From CAYWWY01 sp964462525 (lineage in GTDB: Bacteria; Thermotogota; Thermotogae; MWEM01): DNA of 64,000 nt. Positions within the stretch are counted from its first letter, which is position 1. Each line of letters begins with the position of its first letter. Location: positions 225,651 through 289,650 of the forward strand of contig CAYWWY010000003.1 of NCBI GenBank assembly GCA_964462525.1, given 5' to 3'. The notes under the pieces were generated by a model that searched no databases, was not told the origin of the DNA, and worked only from the letters and a program-made list of their open reading frames with translations. A program made the translations under genes and the position numbers. Positions 42,218-51,240 of this stretch are shown here, one piece after another.

Positions 42218-42750
42218 GGAACGTCCTCCTTGTATCCAAAAATGGATTGGACCATTTTCATCGCTCCCAAGGAAAAGGCGATCATTTCCCAAGGATTCTG
42301 CAGTTCTTGGATGGAACGAAGCTCGATGGATTCCATAGGGGTGATATGAGTGTACGGATCCAATTCTCCGGTGACCCAACATACAAGCCCCTCTTCCATC
42401 CAAGCGGGCATCGAAGTGTGGTGCTTGATGGTCCAATGAAGCAATTCGTGTTCTAGAGTGCGATCATACTGGTTTCGTAAAAGATGCCGGCTTTGGATAT
42501 AAATCCCTGAATGGTTGGTGAATCCTCGGATCCAATATGGAGCGCCAGTTGCTCGCATAAATGCTGAAGTGTCTTCGTACTCATGGATTCTTGCTTGGAT
42601 AGGCGAGACAGGTTCTTGTAAAATGGATTCCAATTTTGCATGACTATCCGGGAATTGGGTGATATCGGTGTAATAGACCACGAAGGAAAAAACAGTAGCA
42701 TGCATAGGCGCACCCGTAAGGAGAAACAGGAAAATCAGTTTGATGATCAT
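42214..42750 (-). CDS. secreted zinc metallopeptidase-like protein (HExxH)
   Basis: This 178-residue protein has a signal peptide (MIIKLIFLFLLTGAPMHA), then a small gluzincin-like domain. The zinc motif is HELLHW (His-Glu-x-x-His), and the likely third ligand is the glutamate of MEEGLVCW, about 20 residues later, as in MA-clan peptidases. It should act outside the cytoplasmic membrane. Translationally coupled by ATGA overlaps to the large sensor gene upstream and to the one-helix protein downstream. Target is unknown; surface polymers or proteins are possible. Confidence 0.82.
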   Translation of the reverse strand: MIIKLIFLFLLTGAPMHATVFSFVVYYTDITQFPDSHAKLESILQEPVSPIQARIHEYEDTSAFMRATGAPYWIRGFTNHSGIYIQSRHLLRNQYDRTLEHELLHWTIKHHTSMPAWMEEGLVCWVTGELDPYTHITPMESIELRSIQELQNPWEMIAFSLGAMKMVQSIFGYKEDVP

Positions 42751-45167
42751 GATTCGCTGGGCTCGTTTTCGGTCTCTTGTTCCAGGTTTTCCGAGAAAAG
42801 ATGGGATAAGACTTTTCCCAAGAAGAAAAGCAATTCCCTTTCTATGGCCGGGAATACTTGGAAATTCACAAACTCTACTACCACAGCATATTTATGCTGG
42901 GTTTTTCCGAATAGGGGCAAAAGGATTCCTGAACGACCATTGGGATGGATGGGTTTTTGTTCCTGAAACAACTCTGAAAATACGGGTGCGCCCATATAGA
43001 TCTCTTGGACCAAAAAATCATAATCCGATCCATCCAAAGAGGTTTTCTGCAATTGAGCGCTGCCGTTTTCCAAGGAATAGCAAGTGAGTTGATCATCGCG
43101 CGCGCGTACCATTCCGACCAAAACCGTTTCCCGGTAAAACCGATGAAATAGGGAAAGGACAGAAGCGATCAGTTCTTCGATTTGGGGATGATCGGAGGTG
43201 TTCATCAACATTTCCGAAATCCACATATATTTGTAGGTAAGATGGCCGGCTTTGTTCAGTTGTTTGTGAATTCTGACGTAAAAGGCTGCGAAATCCATTC
43301 CTACCTGGAGCAGGGTCTGTTCGTCCACAGATAGTTCTCGGCGATCGTCATCCAAAGAAACCAGCAGAGCAAGGTCTCTCCGGGATAGGATAACCCCGGT
43401 GTCCGTTTCTGTTCCAACGCGATACGTATATCGTGCAAAGGCTACTTCATCTGGTATGGCGTGCAATTCAATGGCTTGAAACTCCCTTTTCGAGACAGCG
43501 ACTGGATTCCATCCGGAACTTCCTTTTTGAACGAGGAAGACTTTTGGGGACCAAGGCAAAGAATGGTTGATCCGATCCAAGAGATGGTTCAATTCGGTAT
43601 ATTGTGTTTTCCCTTGGCTCAAGGGGGGAAACTGGAATCGCAAAAAAAGAGCGATATAATCGGAGTAGGTGCGGATCAGCAACGCTCGAATTTGCTCGGA
43701 AAAACTCAAGTCTTTTCGTAAAATCCGCATCTCCGAACTGGCTTTTTCCATCTGTGTGTGCATCGTTTCTCTTGTCGAGACAAGAGTGTGGATATGGTTT
43801 TGCACTTTCTTTTCCCAATTGGCAAGATATAAATCGTAAAAAAACCAAATCAAGACCAAAACCAGAATGGCGACCATGAGGAAAACGATGGTAAACTGAC
43901 TCAGCATAGGGATGCTTGTCTGAAAGACCAAATAGGCATCCAGTTCATGACCCAAGAAAGAAGCAACGCTTTGAAAGGCAAATTCGTACTCGGTAGGCTG
44001 AATCGCAAGCGTGCTGTTTGATGAATAAGGAGGGCGAAAGACAGGAATTTGATCATAGAATAAGTATAGTTGCTGCTGGGGATTCAGGGGAAATTGCTGA
44101 TACATATTTTGCGCATTGAGCACCATTTTGATGCCCCACCCTTTGTCCGTATCGGCATATATTTCAAACCGATCTTCCTGAAAACTGACGGAAATCCCTT
44201 CCATTCCAACGGGATATGTAGTCAAGATTTGCACGAGCTCCAGTTCAGGTTCGGAAAACTGGAAACTCCTCAAACGCCACTGAGCATTTGCAATCGTGGA
44301 TGTATTACGCACATCCTGAATAATGCGTGCATATTTTGAAGATTCGTTTTCAATCATCTTCAGGGATAGAGAAAAGACTTCTTGCGCCAGATAGATCTCC
44401 TTTTTTTGGGACTCTCTGAAATTGAGGTTTGCCTGCCAAAAGGCGGCATAAAAGATCATAACGGGAAAGACGGCAAGGATGACGAAAAAGACATTGTTCA
44501 ATTGTTTGGAACCAGGGAGGATTTCCTGTTTCTCCTCCAGTTTGGGATACCCTTTCCCCAGGCGGAAGACAAAAGCGCCAACCCCCACCGAAAAACAACG
44601 GAAGAGCTCGGATGAAACAAATCGGTAATCTTCGGCGAAGATCGGAATGAATCCACTTCGCAAAAAAAGATCGATAGAGAACAGAAAGGCCGAAAGAAGA
44701 ATCCCCCAGGTTATCGAGATCACAGAAAGGCCCACAATCGTAGAAAGATACATCATTAAAGGGAAAAGGCCCAGGATATACGAGATCAGAAAGATGAAAT
44801 TCGTGAACCCGGTAAAGTCCATTACGGCTACCGAAAGAATCGCGGGCAGAAAAAAAACGGTCATCGAGAACAAGAACCCGCGTCGAACCTTGATCGGTAA
44901 GAGGAGCGAAAAAACTGTGTTCCGAAAAAAGACGAGGAACCAAAGGTTGTTCAGGAAAAAAATGGAATAACTCAAGATCAAAAAATCCGATTGAAAAGCC
45001 CAGCCCAAATACAGAGACCCGCCATATGCAACAGGCGCAATCACTGAGATCGATTTGAGAAACCCGGGGACCTTTTTTTGAGGATCCAATTGCGTCAAGG
45101 ATCGAAGGATAAACATATTGGTAATGAGGAGAGAAAAAAGCCCGATGAATCCTTGCCAAACGGTCAT
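42747..45167 (-). CDS. large multi-pass membrane sensor-like protein without recognised output domain
   Basis: This 806-residue protein has about seven membrane helices in the first 215 residues, another near 235-255, an outer domain of about 170 residues (roughly 258-430; QDVRNTSTIANAQWRL, FQEDRFEIYADTDKGWGI), a further helix (about 440-465) and a coiled coil. A cytoplasmic region of about 290 residues follows with GAF-like features (PDEVAFARYTYRVGTETDTGVIL and GRSGILLPLFGKTQHKYAVVVEF). No histidine kinase, GGDEF, EAL, phosphatase or DNA-binding motif is seen. ATG follows GGAGGAATGG. It heads a coupled set with the metallopeptidase, the one-helix protein and the LCP protein. Confidence 0.82.
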   Translation of the reverse strand: MTVWQGFIGLFSLLITNMFILRSLTQLDPQKKVPGFLKSISVIAPVAYGGSLYLGWAFQSDFLILSYSIFFLNNLWFLVFFRNTVFSLLLPIKVRRGFLFSMTVFFLPAILSVAVMDFTGFTNFIFLISYILGLFPLMMYLSTIVGLSVISITWGILLSAFLFSIDLFLRSGFIPIFAEDYRFVSSELFRCFSVGVGAFVFRLGKGYPKLEEKQEILPGSKQLNNVFFVILAVFPVMIFYAAFWQANLNFRESQKKEIYLAQEVFSLSLKMIENESSKYARIIQDVRNTSTIANAQWRLRSFQFSEPELELVQILTTYPVGMEGISVSFQEDRFEIYADTDKGWGIKMVLNAQNMYQQFPLNPQQQLYLFYDQIPVFRPPYSSNSTLAIQPTEYEFAFQSVASFLGHELDAYLVFQTSIPMLSQFTIVFLMVAILVLVLIWFFYDLYLANWEKKVQNHIHTLVSTRETMHTQMEKASSEMRILRKDLSFSEQIRALLIRTYSDYIALFLRFQFPPLSQGKTQYTELNHLLDRINHSLPWSPKVFLVQKGSSGWNPVAVSKREFQAIELHAIPDEVAFARYTYRVGTETDTGVILSRRDLALLVSLDDDRRELSVDEQTLLQVGMDFAAFYVRIHKQLNKAGHLTYKYMWISEMLMNTSDHPQIEELIASVLSLFHRFYRETVLVGMVRARDDQLTCYSLENGSAQLQKTSLDGSDYDFLVQEIYMGAPVFSELFQEQKPIHPNGRSGILLPLFGKTQHKYAVVVEFVNFQVFPAIERELLFFLGKVLSHLFSENLEQETENEPSES

Positions 45168-45178
45168 TCCATTCCTCC

Positions 45179-45853
45179 CTACCCTCTACCCTTTCGGATT
45201 TGTGGGCCATCCCACCGATAAGAGCGGATGGTTCCCAAGCGCGTTCGATTCTGAAGCCATTGATTTACTTTATCTCGAATGCTTTGTGGAACAAAAACGG
45301 ATAAGCCGATATACGCGCCATAGGATACCTGTTCTTCTTTGTATGGCAGTTGCAACAACCGAAGCTCGTACTGCATTCCGTCCCAATGGCTATATTCCGA
45401 CTCCAAAACAAGGGAATTGCCAACTATGCACTCGATTGGACCCGCTTTCTGAATGGCTTGTGCTGCTGTGGTGGAATATGCGTTCATCAAACCCCTTCGG
45501 CCCAGTTTTATCCCTCCAAAAGTTCGGCTGACCACGACAATGGTGTACAGAAGACCGAACGAACGAATCTCAGAAAAAATAGGTCGACCAGCGCTTCCGG
45601 AAGGTTCCCGATCATCCGACCAATGCTGTTCGCCTTTTTGGGGGTCGGTAATCCATGCATAACAATGATGATGGGCAGATTGGTGAAGCCTGGACCGATC
45701 TGAGAGGATATTTTGCGCATCTTCTGGAGTTTCGCAATAATTGGCGTATCCTACGAATCGGGAACGCTGCACAACCCATTCCACTTCCCCCTCCCCACGC
45801 ACGGAACGGAAGGAGGGGGGGGAATGCTGTAGGTTATTTTCCAAAGAACGCAT
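45179..45853 (-). CDS. yigZ: YigZ/IMPACT family protein
   Basis: This 224-residue protein has the IMPACT N-terminal domain: GEGEVEWVVQRSRFVGYA, HHHCYAWI, DDREPSGSAGRPI and VSRTFGGIKLGRRGL. Bacterial YigZ function is not firmly known; eukaryotic IMPACT affects translation control. I start it at the ATG 45853, overlapping hflC by 20 bases; a GTG at 45874 is possible. Length is typical, including the C-terminal ferredoxin-like domain. Confidence 0.9.
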   Translation of the reverse strand: MRSLENNLQHSPPSFRSVRGEGEVEWVVQRSRFVGYANYCETPEDAQNILSDRSRLHQSAHHHCYAWITDPQKGEQHWSDDREPSGSAGRPIFSEIRSFGLLYTIVVVSRTFGGIKLGRRGLMNAYSTTAAQAIQKAGPIECIVGNSLVLESEYSHWDGMQYELRLLQLPYKEEQVSYGAYIGLSVFVPQSIRDKVNQWLQNRTRLGTIRSYRWDGPQIRKGRG

Positions 45854-46685
45854 CGAGAAACGGGATATCTTCACTCATGAGAATACCCAAATCCTTCTCG
45901 AATGATTCCTGGTAAGCAATCATCAAACGCCAGAACCGATAGAATTCTGGGTCTTTAGAGAACACTTCCGCATAGATCCTCAGCGCGGAGGCTTCTCCAA
46001 TCCCCCGCATCTCTTCTGCGTCTCTTTGCGCTGTTGCCAGAATAACGCTGGCTTCACGATCCGCGCCGGCCCGGATGGTTTGGGCCTCTTTTTCCCCTTC
46101 AGCTCGGATCAAAGCGGCTTCTTGTTCCCGTTCGGTTTTCATCCGTTCAAAAACGGCCATTGCATTAACCTCCGGTAGATCCGTTCGCTTCACATTCACC
46201 TCTTGGATCAGCAAACCGAAAGGAGAAAGGATATGATCTGCGGTTTGGGTAATCTCCATCAGGAATCCACGACGGTTTTCAGAGATAATATCCGGAATGG
46301 TCAATTTGGCAAAGGCATCGCGAAGGTTGGAATACACAATATCATCGATCCGGGCCAAAGCAGCGATCTGAGTTTTCATTGATTCCAAGAACAGACGGGG
46401 TTCCAGGATTCTCCATAGAACATATGTATCCACTTCCAACCGTTTTCGGTCTGTCGTGAGAATACTATCCGGGTTTATATCATAGATCTGGGTGCGTTTA
46501 TCTAAATAAGTGATTTGGTCGACAAAAGGCGCTTTGAAATATAAACCTGGTTCGGTATGGGTTTCCATAATTCTCCCAAAACGGATCCGAATTCCGGCTT
46601 GTGTTTCATCGACTGTATAAGTCACCATTGAAAAGACAACAAAAAAGAGGATAAAGGAAACAACAAAGATGATCAATTTTTTCAT
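45834..46685 (-). CDS. hflC: membrane protease regulator HflC
   Basis: This 283-residue SPFH-domain protein has one N-terminal membrane helix (residues 3-22) and the stomatin-like fold with VDETQAGIRIRFGRI and an extended C-terminal helix (EREQEAALIRAEGEKEAQ; alternating Ala/Glu). With HflK it forms a cage that controls FtsH. Its ATG overlaps the hflK stop by 4 bases. Confidence 0.94.
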   Translation of the reverse strand: MKKLIIFVVSFILFFVVFSMVTYTVDETQAGIRIRFGRIMETHTEPGLYFKAPFVDQITYLDKRTQIYDINPDSILTTDRKRLEVDTYVLWRILEPRLFLESMKTQIAALARIDDIVYSNLRDAFAKLTIPDIISENRRGFLMEITQTADHILSPFGLLIQEVNVKRTDLPEVNAMAVFERMKTEREQEAALIRAEGEKEAQTIRAGADREASVILATAQRDAEEMRGIGEASALRIYAEVFSKDPEFYRFWRLMIAYQESFEKDLGILMSEDIPFLDAFFGK

Positions 46686-47650
46686 AAGCCACCACCTCCC
46701 AATAGCTCCTGGATGTTGAGCAGTTTCAACAACCCATTATCCGCACCGGAGAGAACCAATTTTCGAGCGTTGGGTAGGATTGATTCCATCATTTCGATAT
46801 AGAGACGCTCTTTCGTGATCTCGGGACTCTTTTCATACTCATCCAAGATCATTTCAAACCGAACCACATCCCCTTCGGCTTTCAATATCTGAACTTCCAT
46901 GTACCCTTCCGCCTGTTGGAGAATCCGAGAAGCTTCCCCTTGCGATCGGGGAACCACATCGTTATAGTATCGCATGGCGGTATTGATAATTCGCTCTTTA
47001 TCTTGCAAAGAGCTGTTGACATCATCAAAAGCGGCCAAAACTTGAGCGGGGGGGTTGACTTCCTGAAGATTGACATTTTCCACCCAGATTCCGGATTCCA
47101 AGCTGTTTAAGATATCCTGAATCCGTTCTTTGCTTTCTTGGGCAATCATATCTCTTTCGATCGTCAATACTTGGTTGATGGTCCGTTGAGCGACCCGCTC
47201 GCGGATAACCGATTCACAAATGAACCGAATCATGGTATTGGGGTCGGCTATGTGAAAGGCATAAAACTCCGGATTGTTGACCCGGTATTGGACAACGGCC
47301 TCAACCGATGCGAAGTTGTTGTCTCCGGTCATCATCAATGCTTCATCTCGAGCGACGATGAACCGGCCAGGAGCAGCTGTTCGAAATCCGATCTCCACTT
47401 TTCGAATCGACCGCACATCAACCTTGATCACGCTTTCGAAAGGAAAGGGTAAGCGGTAATTAATCCCCGGTTCCACGGTCCGGGTATGTTTTCCGAAGGT
47501 CATGACCAATCCGACTTCGGAGGGTTCCACCTGAAAAATCCCAGTCAAAAAGTAGATGACGACGATCACCAAAATGATCAGCAGGGATACTCGTTGCACG
47601 ACTTGTGTGATGGAAAGAGGGGCTCTCATCACTCTTCTTTCATCATCCAT
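46682..47650 (-). CDS. hflK: membrane protease regulator HflK
   Basis: This 322-residue SPFH protein has an N-terminal helix (LLIILVIVVIYFLTGIF), VEPSEVGLVMTFGKHTRTVEPG (SPFH entry; key residues Glu, Gly, Phe-Gly) and the HflK motif NLQEVNPPAQV. It pairs with HflC encoded directly downstream. A perfect ribosome-binding site AAAGGAGGT precedes the ATG. The operon continues from mtnA and tatD upstream. Confidence 0.94.
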   Translation of the reverse strand: MDDERRVMRAPLSITQVVQRVSLLIILVIVVIYFLTGIFQVEPSEVGLVMTFGKHTRTVEPGINYRLPFPFESVIKVDVRSIRKVEIGFRTAAPGRFIVARDEALMMTGDNNFASVEAVVQYRVNNPEFYAFHIADPNTMIRFICESVIRERVAQRTINQVLTIERDMIAQESKERIQDILNSLESGIWVENVNLQEVNPPAQVLAAFDDVNSSLQDKERIINTAMRYYNDVVPRSQGEASRILQQAEGYMEVQILKAEGDVVRFEMILDEYEKSPEITKERLYIEMMESILPNARKLVLSGADNGLLKLLNIQELLGGGGL

Positions 47651-47663
47651 CTAATTACCTCCT

Positions 47664-48446
47664 TTAATCCAATATGGGAAAAAGGGTTCGGGCATTTTGG
47701 ATTAACTGCCCGACCACTTCGTCTTTTGATTCGTTTCGCAGGGTGATGATCTGATCTACAACATAGTGGACAAATTGGGGTTCGTTTCGCTTTCCTCGAA
47801 ATGGAACCGGGGGAAGATACGGACAATCGGTTTCCGAGACAAGTCGATCTAAAGGAGCTCTTTGCACGACTTCTCTAAGGTCTTTGTTTTTGGGATAGGT
47901 AACTGGACCACTGATCCCCAGGTGCCATCCAAGATCCAAAAGCCTCCGCGCTTGCGCCCACCCAGCGGAAAAACTGTGAATAATTCCTCCTTTCTTTGGG
48001 ATTCCTGTCTGTTTAAGAACGGAAAGAGCGGGTTCGTATGCATCTCGGATATGAACCACAACGGGAAGGTCAACCGCTTTGGCTATCTCCAGTTGATCCA
48101 AAAAAACCTTCATCTGCGTATCCCTAGGAGAAAGATCCCGATAGAAGTCCAGTCCGATCTCCCCAATGCCTACGCACCGATCCAATCGGGCCAGTTGCTT
48201 CAATTCATTCAATATGGCCGGGTCCACATCCTTGGCATTATGGGGATGAACCCCTATGCAGGCATAGATTTTTGAGTGGGTGTAGGCAAGAGCCATCGAT
48301 TCCTGCGAACTTTTTAAAGAACTTCCGATCTCAACGCAAAACTCGATCCCATCCTGATCCATTCGATCGATGATCTGTTTGCGATCATGATCGAATCGAG
48401 AATCGGTTAGATGAGTATGCGTGTCTACGCAAAGGGACTGATTCAT
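47664..48446 (-). CDS. tatD: TatD family metal-dependent hydrolase / deoxyribonuclease
   Basis: This 260-residue TIM-barrel hydrolase shows all metal-site motifs: DTHTHL, GEIGLDFYRD, VVHIRDA, HSFSAGW and SETDCPYLPPVPFRGKRNEP (Asp and the ending Arg-Asn). TatD enzymes are 3'-5' nucleases or have quality-control roles. ATG overlaps the mtnA stop by 4 bases and hflK begins 13 bases after it. Confidence 0.94.
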   Translation of the reverse strand: MNQSLCVDTHTHLTDSRFDHDRKQIIDRMDQDGIEFCVEIGSSLKSSQESMALAYTHSKIYACIGVHPHNAKDVDPAILNELKQLARLDRCVGIGEIGLDFYRDLSPRDTQMKVFLDQLEIAKAVDLPVVVHIRDAYEPALSVLKQTGIPKKGGIIHSFSAGWAQARRLLDLGWHLGISGPVTYPKNKDLREVVQRAPLDRLVSETDCPYLPPVPFRGKRNEPQFVHYVVDQIITLRNESKDEVVGQLIQNARTLFPILD

Positions 48447-49510
48447 TTTTGGTCCCGACTTATGCCCTTCTCGGCCAGGGAGGCGATCTTCTCATCGAAC
48501 GGAGGATACCATATGCCAACCTCCGTAATCATTGCCGAAATTAGCTCGTGGGGGGTAACATCAAATGCTGGATTGTATATGGAAACGTCTTCAGGGGAAA
48601 TGGATCGCCCATGCATCATCCTCAGTTCTTCGGCCGGTCGCTCCTCTATCGGAATATCCGTTCCTTTCGGAGTATGGGGATCGATTGTCGGGGTAGGGGC
48701 GGCAATATAGAACGGAATTCCAAAATGGTTGGCCAGAATTGCCAAGTTCATTGTACCGATTTTGTTGGCTGAATCCCCGTTGGCCGCAACTCGGTCGCAT
48801 CCGGTAATGACCGCATTCACCTTACCCGAAGCCATAACCAACGCGGCCATGTTATCACAGATCAAGGTTACATCCAGACCGGCTCTTTTGAGTTCAAAGG
48901 CGGTCAAACGAGCGCCTTGCAGATATGGCCGGGTCTCATCTGCGTAGATCCGGAATTGATACCCTTTTTGATGACCCAGATACATGGGAGCAGTTGCGGT
49001 TCCAATTCCCCCTACTGCCAGGGATCCAGCATTGCAATGCGTCAAAAGACCCATTTTTGGTTTGAGAAGGGATAACCCATGTTCGCCAATGGATTGACAG
49101 ATCTGTCTATCTTCATGATGGATCTGGAGCGCTTCCTGTTCGATGATTTCTTTCAGTTCATGGATCGAAGCTTCTTTGTTTTCACGCACACACCGGAGGA
49201 TTCGTTTGATGGACCAAAAAAGATTGACAGCAGTAGGCCTCGATTGCGCCAATAAATCAGCGGCTTGACGAATATCCTTATCGAAACTTTCCGGGGAATT
49301 GGCCAAGCTGGAAAAAGCGTGAATAGCAAGACCATATGCAGCAGCAATCCCAATTAACGGGGCGCCACGCAACTCCATATCTTTAATCGATTGGTATACT
49401 TCGCGCGCATTAGTCCGCTCGTGGTACACGGTTTGCTCGGGCAAGAGGCGCTGATCCAAAACATGCAATACTCGATTTTTGTATACGATTGGATGGAGCA
49501 TTTCGTTCAT
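48443..49510 (-). CDS. mtnA: S-methyl-5-thioribose-1-phosphate isomerase
   Basis: This 355-residue aldose-ketose isomerase belongs to the methionine salvage pathway. Substrate and catalytic motifs are RGAPLIGIAAAYG, THCNAGSLA (catalytic Cys), GCDRVAANGDSANKIGT (catalytic Asp) and the C-terminal FDVTP. It is related to eIF2B subunits, but length and motifs are those of MtnA. ATG follows GGGGGG. First gene of the long minus-strand run, divergent from galT. Confidence 0.95.
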   Translation of the reverse strand: MNEMLHPIVYKNRVLHVLDQRLLPEQTVYHERTNAREVYQSIKDMELRGAPLIGIAAAYGLAIHAFSSLANSPESFDKDIRQAADLLAQSRPTAVNLFWSIKRILRCVRENKEASIHELKEIIEQEALQIHHEDRQICQSIGEHGLSLLKPKMGLLTHCNAGSLAVGGIGTATAPMYLGHQKGYQFRIYADETRPYLQGARLTAFELKRAGLDVTLICDNMAALVMASGKVNAVITGCDRVAANGDSANKIGTMNLAILANHFGIPFYIAAPTPTIDPHTPKGTDIPIEERPAEELRMMHGRSISPEDVSIYNPAFDVTPHELISAMITEVGIWYPPFDEKIASLAEKGISRDQK

Positions 49511-49552
49511 CCATGATGCCCCCCATTCAAATGGATTGATCGAACCAGGGTA

Positions 49553-49558
49553 ATTATA
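49553..49558 (-). promoter_or_regulatory. -10 element for the mtnA run
   Basis: TATAAT on the minus strand, 43 bases before the mtnA ATG. No strong -35 is visible at 17 bases. Confidence 0.5.
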
Positions 49559-49626
49559 TCACGATTAAAGCCAAAAACAGTCGCTTCCCTCTAATGAGCT
49601 CCCTTGATCCGTTACACCGACTGCCT

Positions 49627-49637
49627 TGTGGTATAAT
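49627..49637 (+). promoter_or_regulatory. extended -10 element of galT
   Basis: TGTGGTATAAT at 49627-49637, identical to the elements before tRNA-Pro(CGG) and the kinase gene. It ends 28 bases before the GTG start. No -35 at normal spacing; a TTGATC lies 22 bases upstream. Confidence 0.65.
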
Positions 49638-49665
49638 CGGGTTGCCAATCAAAGGAGGAGATGAT

Positions 49666-51237
49666 GTGACAAGCACAAGGGCATCCGAGAATATCGAACA
49701 GCTTATCCATTATGCCGTTGCGCATGAACTGATGGGTCATGAAGACATCATTCCAACCCGCAATGCCTTGATGGATGTTATGGGCGTCCCAAGTACAACG
49801 GAATCATTACCCGCAAGGGCTTATCGATTGAGGCCGATCGAAGAGATTCTCCAAGATCTCATTACCGAAGCCGTGAATGCTGGGTTGATCCAAGATACAT
49901 CTGCATCCCGAGACCTTTTTGACACAAAGATCATGGGCTTGCTTTTGCCCAGAGCATCGGAAGTCTGCCGCCATTTCAGTTCCCTCCAAACCCATGAATC
50001 CATTGAAAAGGCGACTGAATGGTTTTATCGATTTTGTCAATCATCTAACTATATCCGGATGGATCGGATCCGGAAAAACCATCACTGGATCGCGCCGAGT
50101 CTTTATGGCAATATTGAAATAACGATCAACTTATCCAAACCGGAAAAAGACCCGAGAGACATTGCAGCTCAAAAAAAGCTCCCTCAAGTCGATTATCCCC
50201 GTTGCCTGTTGTGTATTGAGAATGAAGGATATCCCGGAAGGATTGACCATCCTGCCCGTCAAAACCTTCGGTTGATTCCGCTGGAGCTTGATGGGGAGCG
50301 ATGGTATTTCCAGTACTCTCCCTATGTGTACTATAACGAGCATTGCATTGTGATTGATCGGGATCATCAACCCATGGAGATCAGCGAGCAAACGTTTGTC
50401 CGTTTTCTGGATTTCTTGGATCAATTTCCCCATTACTTTATTGGATCAAATGCAGACCTGCCAATTGTAGGAGGGTCGATTTTGTCCCACGAGCATTTTC
50501 AAGGGGGAAGGCATTCCTTTCCCATGGAAAAAGCCGCCAACCGCTTGCAATTGATTCATCCCGCCTTCCCCAGCATTCAAGCCACTACCCTCCATTGGCC
50601 TCTTTCAACGCTCCGGATTCGCTCAACTCAGCGGCAGGAGATTGTTCGGATCTGCGCCCATGTGTTGCATTTATGGAGAAGCTATTCCGATCCAGAAACG
50701 CAAATCTTGGATCATACCGATCATCATGGAGAACGGATTTTCCATAATACCATTACGCCCATAGCCCGTTGCCCAAACCGAGGAATCTATGAAGTAGATT
50801 TGGTGCTCCGAAACAATCGGACATCCGACGAGCACTTGTTGGGGATTTTTCATCCGCATAGCCCAAGGCATCATATCAAGAAAGAAAACATCGGTTTGAT
50901 TGAAGTCCTGGGATTGGCTATCCTTCCTGGAAGGTTGGATCAGGAATTAAAACAAATCTCCTCCCTCCTGTGCGGTGATGTAGAAGACAGGGAACGAATC
51001 CAAAAGGATTTCCCGGTCCAAATGGAAGTTCACGGGGAGTGGATTGAAAGATTGAAAAAAGAGCATCCGCATGTTTTGACTCCTTCCGATGCGGAACGCG
51101 TAATCCAAACCAGTGTTGCGGAAATCTTTATTGAGGTGTTGAAAGACTGTGGCGTGTTTAAAGAGAATGACCAAGGATCGGAGGGATGGAATCGGTTTCT
51201 TGCCGATCTCGGATTTTGCGTGATTTCCGATCCGTGA
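49666..51237 (+). CDS. galT: galactose-1-phosphate uridylyltransferase, class II
   Basis: This 523-residue enzyme transfers UMP between UDP-glucose and galactose-1-phosphate. It belongs to the longer class found in Firmicutes and some others. Motifs: YPRCLLCIENEGYPGR, PLELDGERWYFQYSPY and GGSILSHEHFQGGRH, where the HEH carries the nucleotidyl-accepting His. GTG start at 49666 follows AAAGGAGGAG; earlier in-frame ATG at 49594 lies upstream of the promoter. No galK or galE is next to it. Its end lies only 3 bases from the convergent flavoprotein gene. Confidence 0.94.
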   Translation: MTSTRASENIEQLIHYAVAHELMGHEDIIPTRNALMDVMGVPSTTESLPARAYRLRPIEEILQDLITEAVNAGLIQDTSASRDLFDTKIMGLLLPRASEVCRHFSSLQTHESIEKATEWFYRFCQSSNYIRMDRIRKNHHWIAPSLYGNIEITINLSKPEKDPRDIAAQKKLPQVDYPRCLLCIENEGYPGRIDHPARQNLRLIPLELDGERWYFQYSPYVYYNEHCIVIDRDHQPMEISEQTFVRFLDFLDQFPHYFIGSNADLPIVGGSILSHEHFQGGRHSFPMEKAANRLQLIHPAFPSIQATTLHWPLSTLRIRSTQRQEIVRICAHVLHLWRSYSDPETQILDHTDHHGERIFHNTITPIARCPNRGIYEVDLVLRNNRTSDEHLLGIFHPHSPRHHIKKENIGLIEVLGLAILPGRLDQELKQISSLLCGDVEDRERIQKDFPVQMEVHGEWIERLKKEHPHVLTPSDAERVIQTSVAEIFIEVLKDCGVFKENDQGSEGWNRFLADLGFCVISDP

Positions 51238-51240
51238 TTC

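Noticed and set aside
44350..45210. 286-codon open frame on the minus strand
   Set aside because: Shifted frame of the 806-residue membrane protein gene, whose hydrophobic helices fit the other frame.
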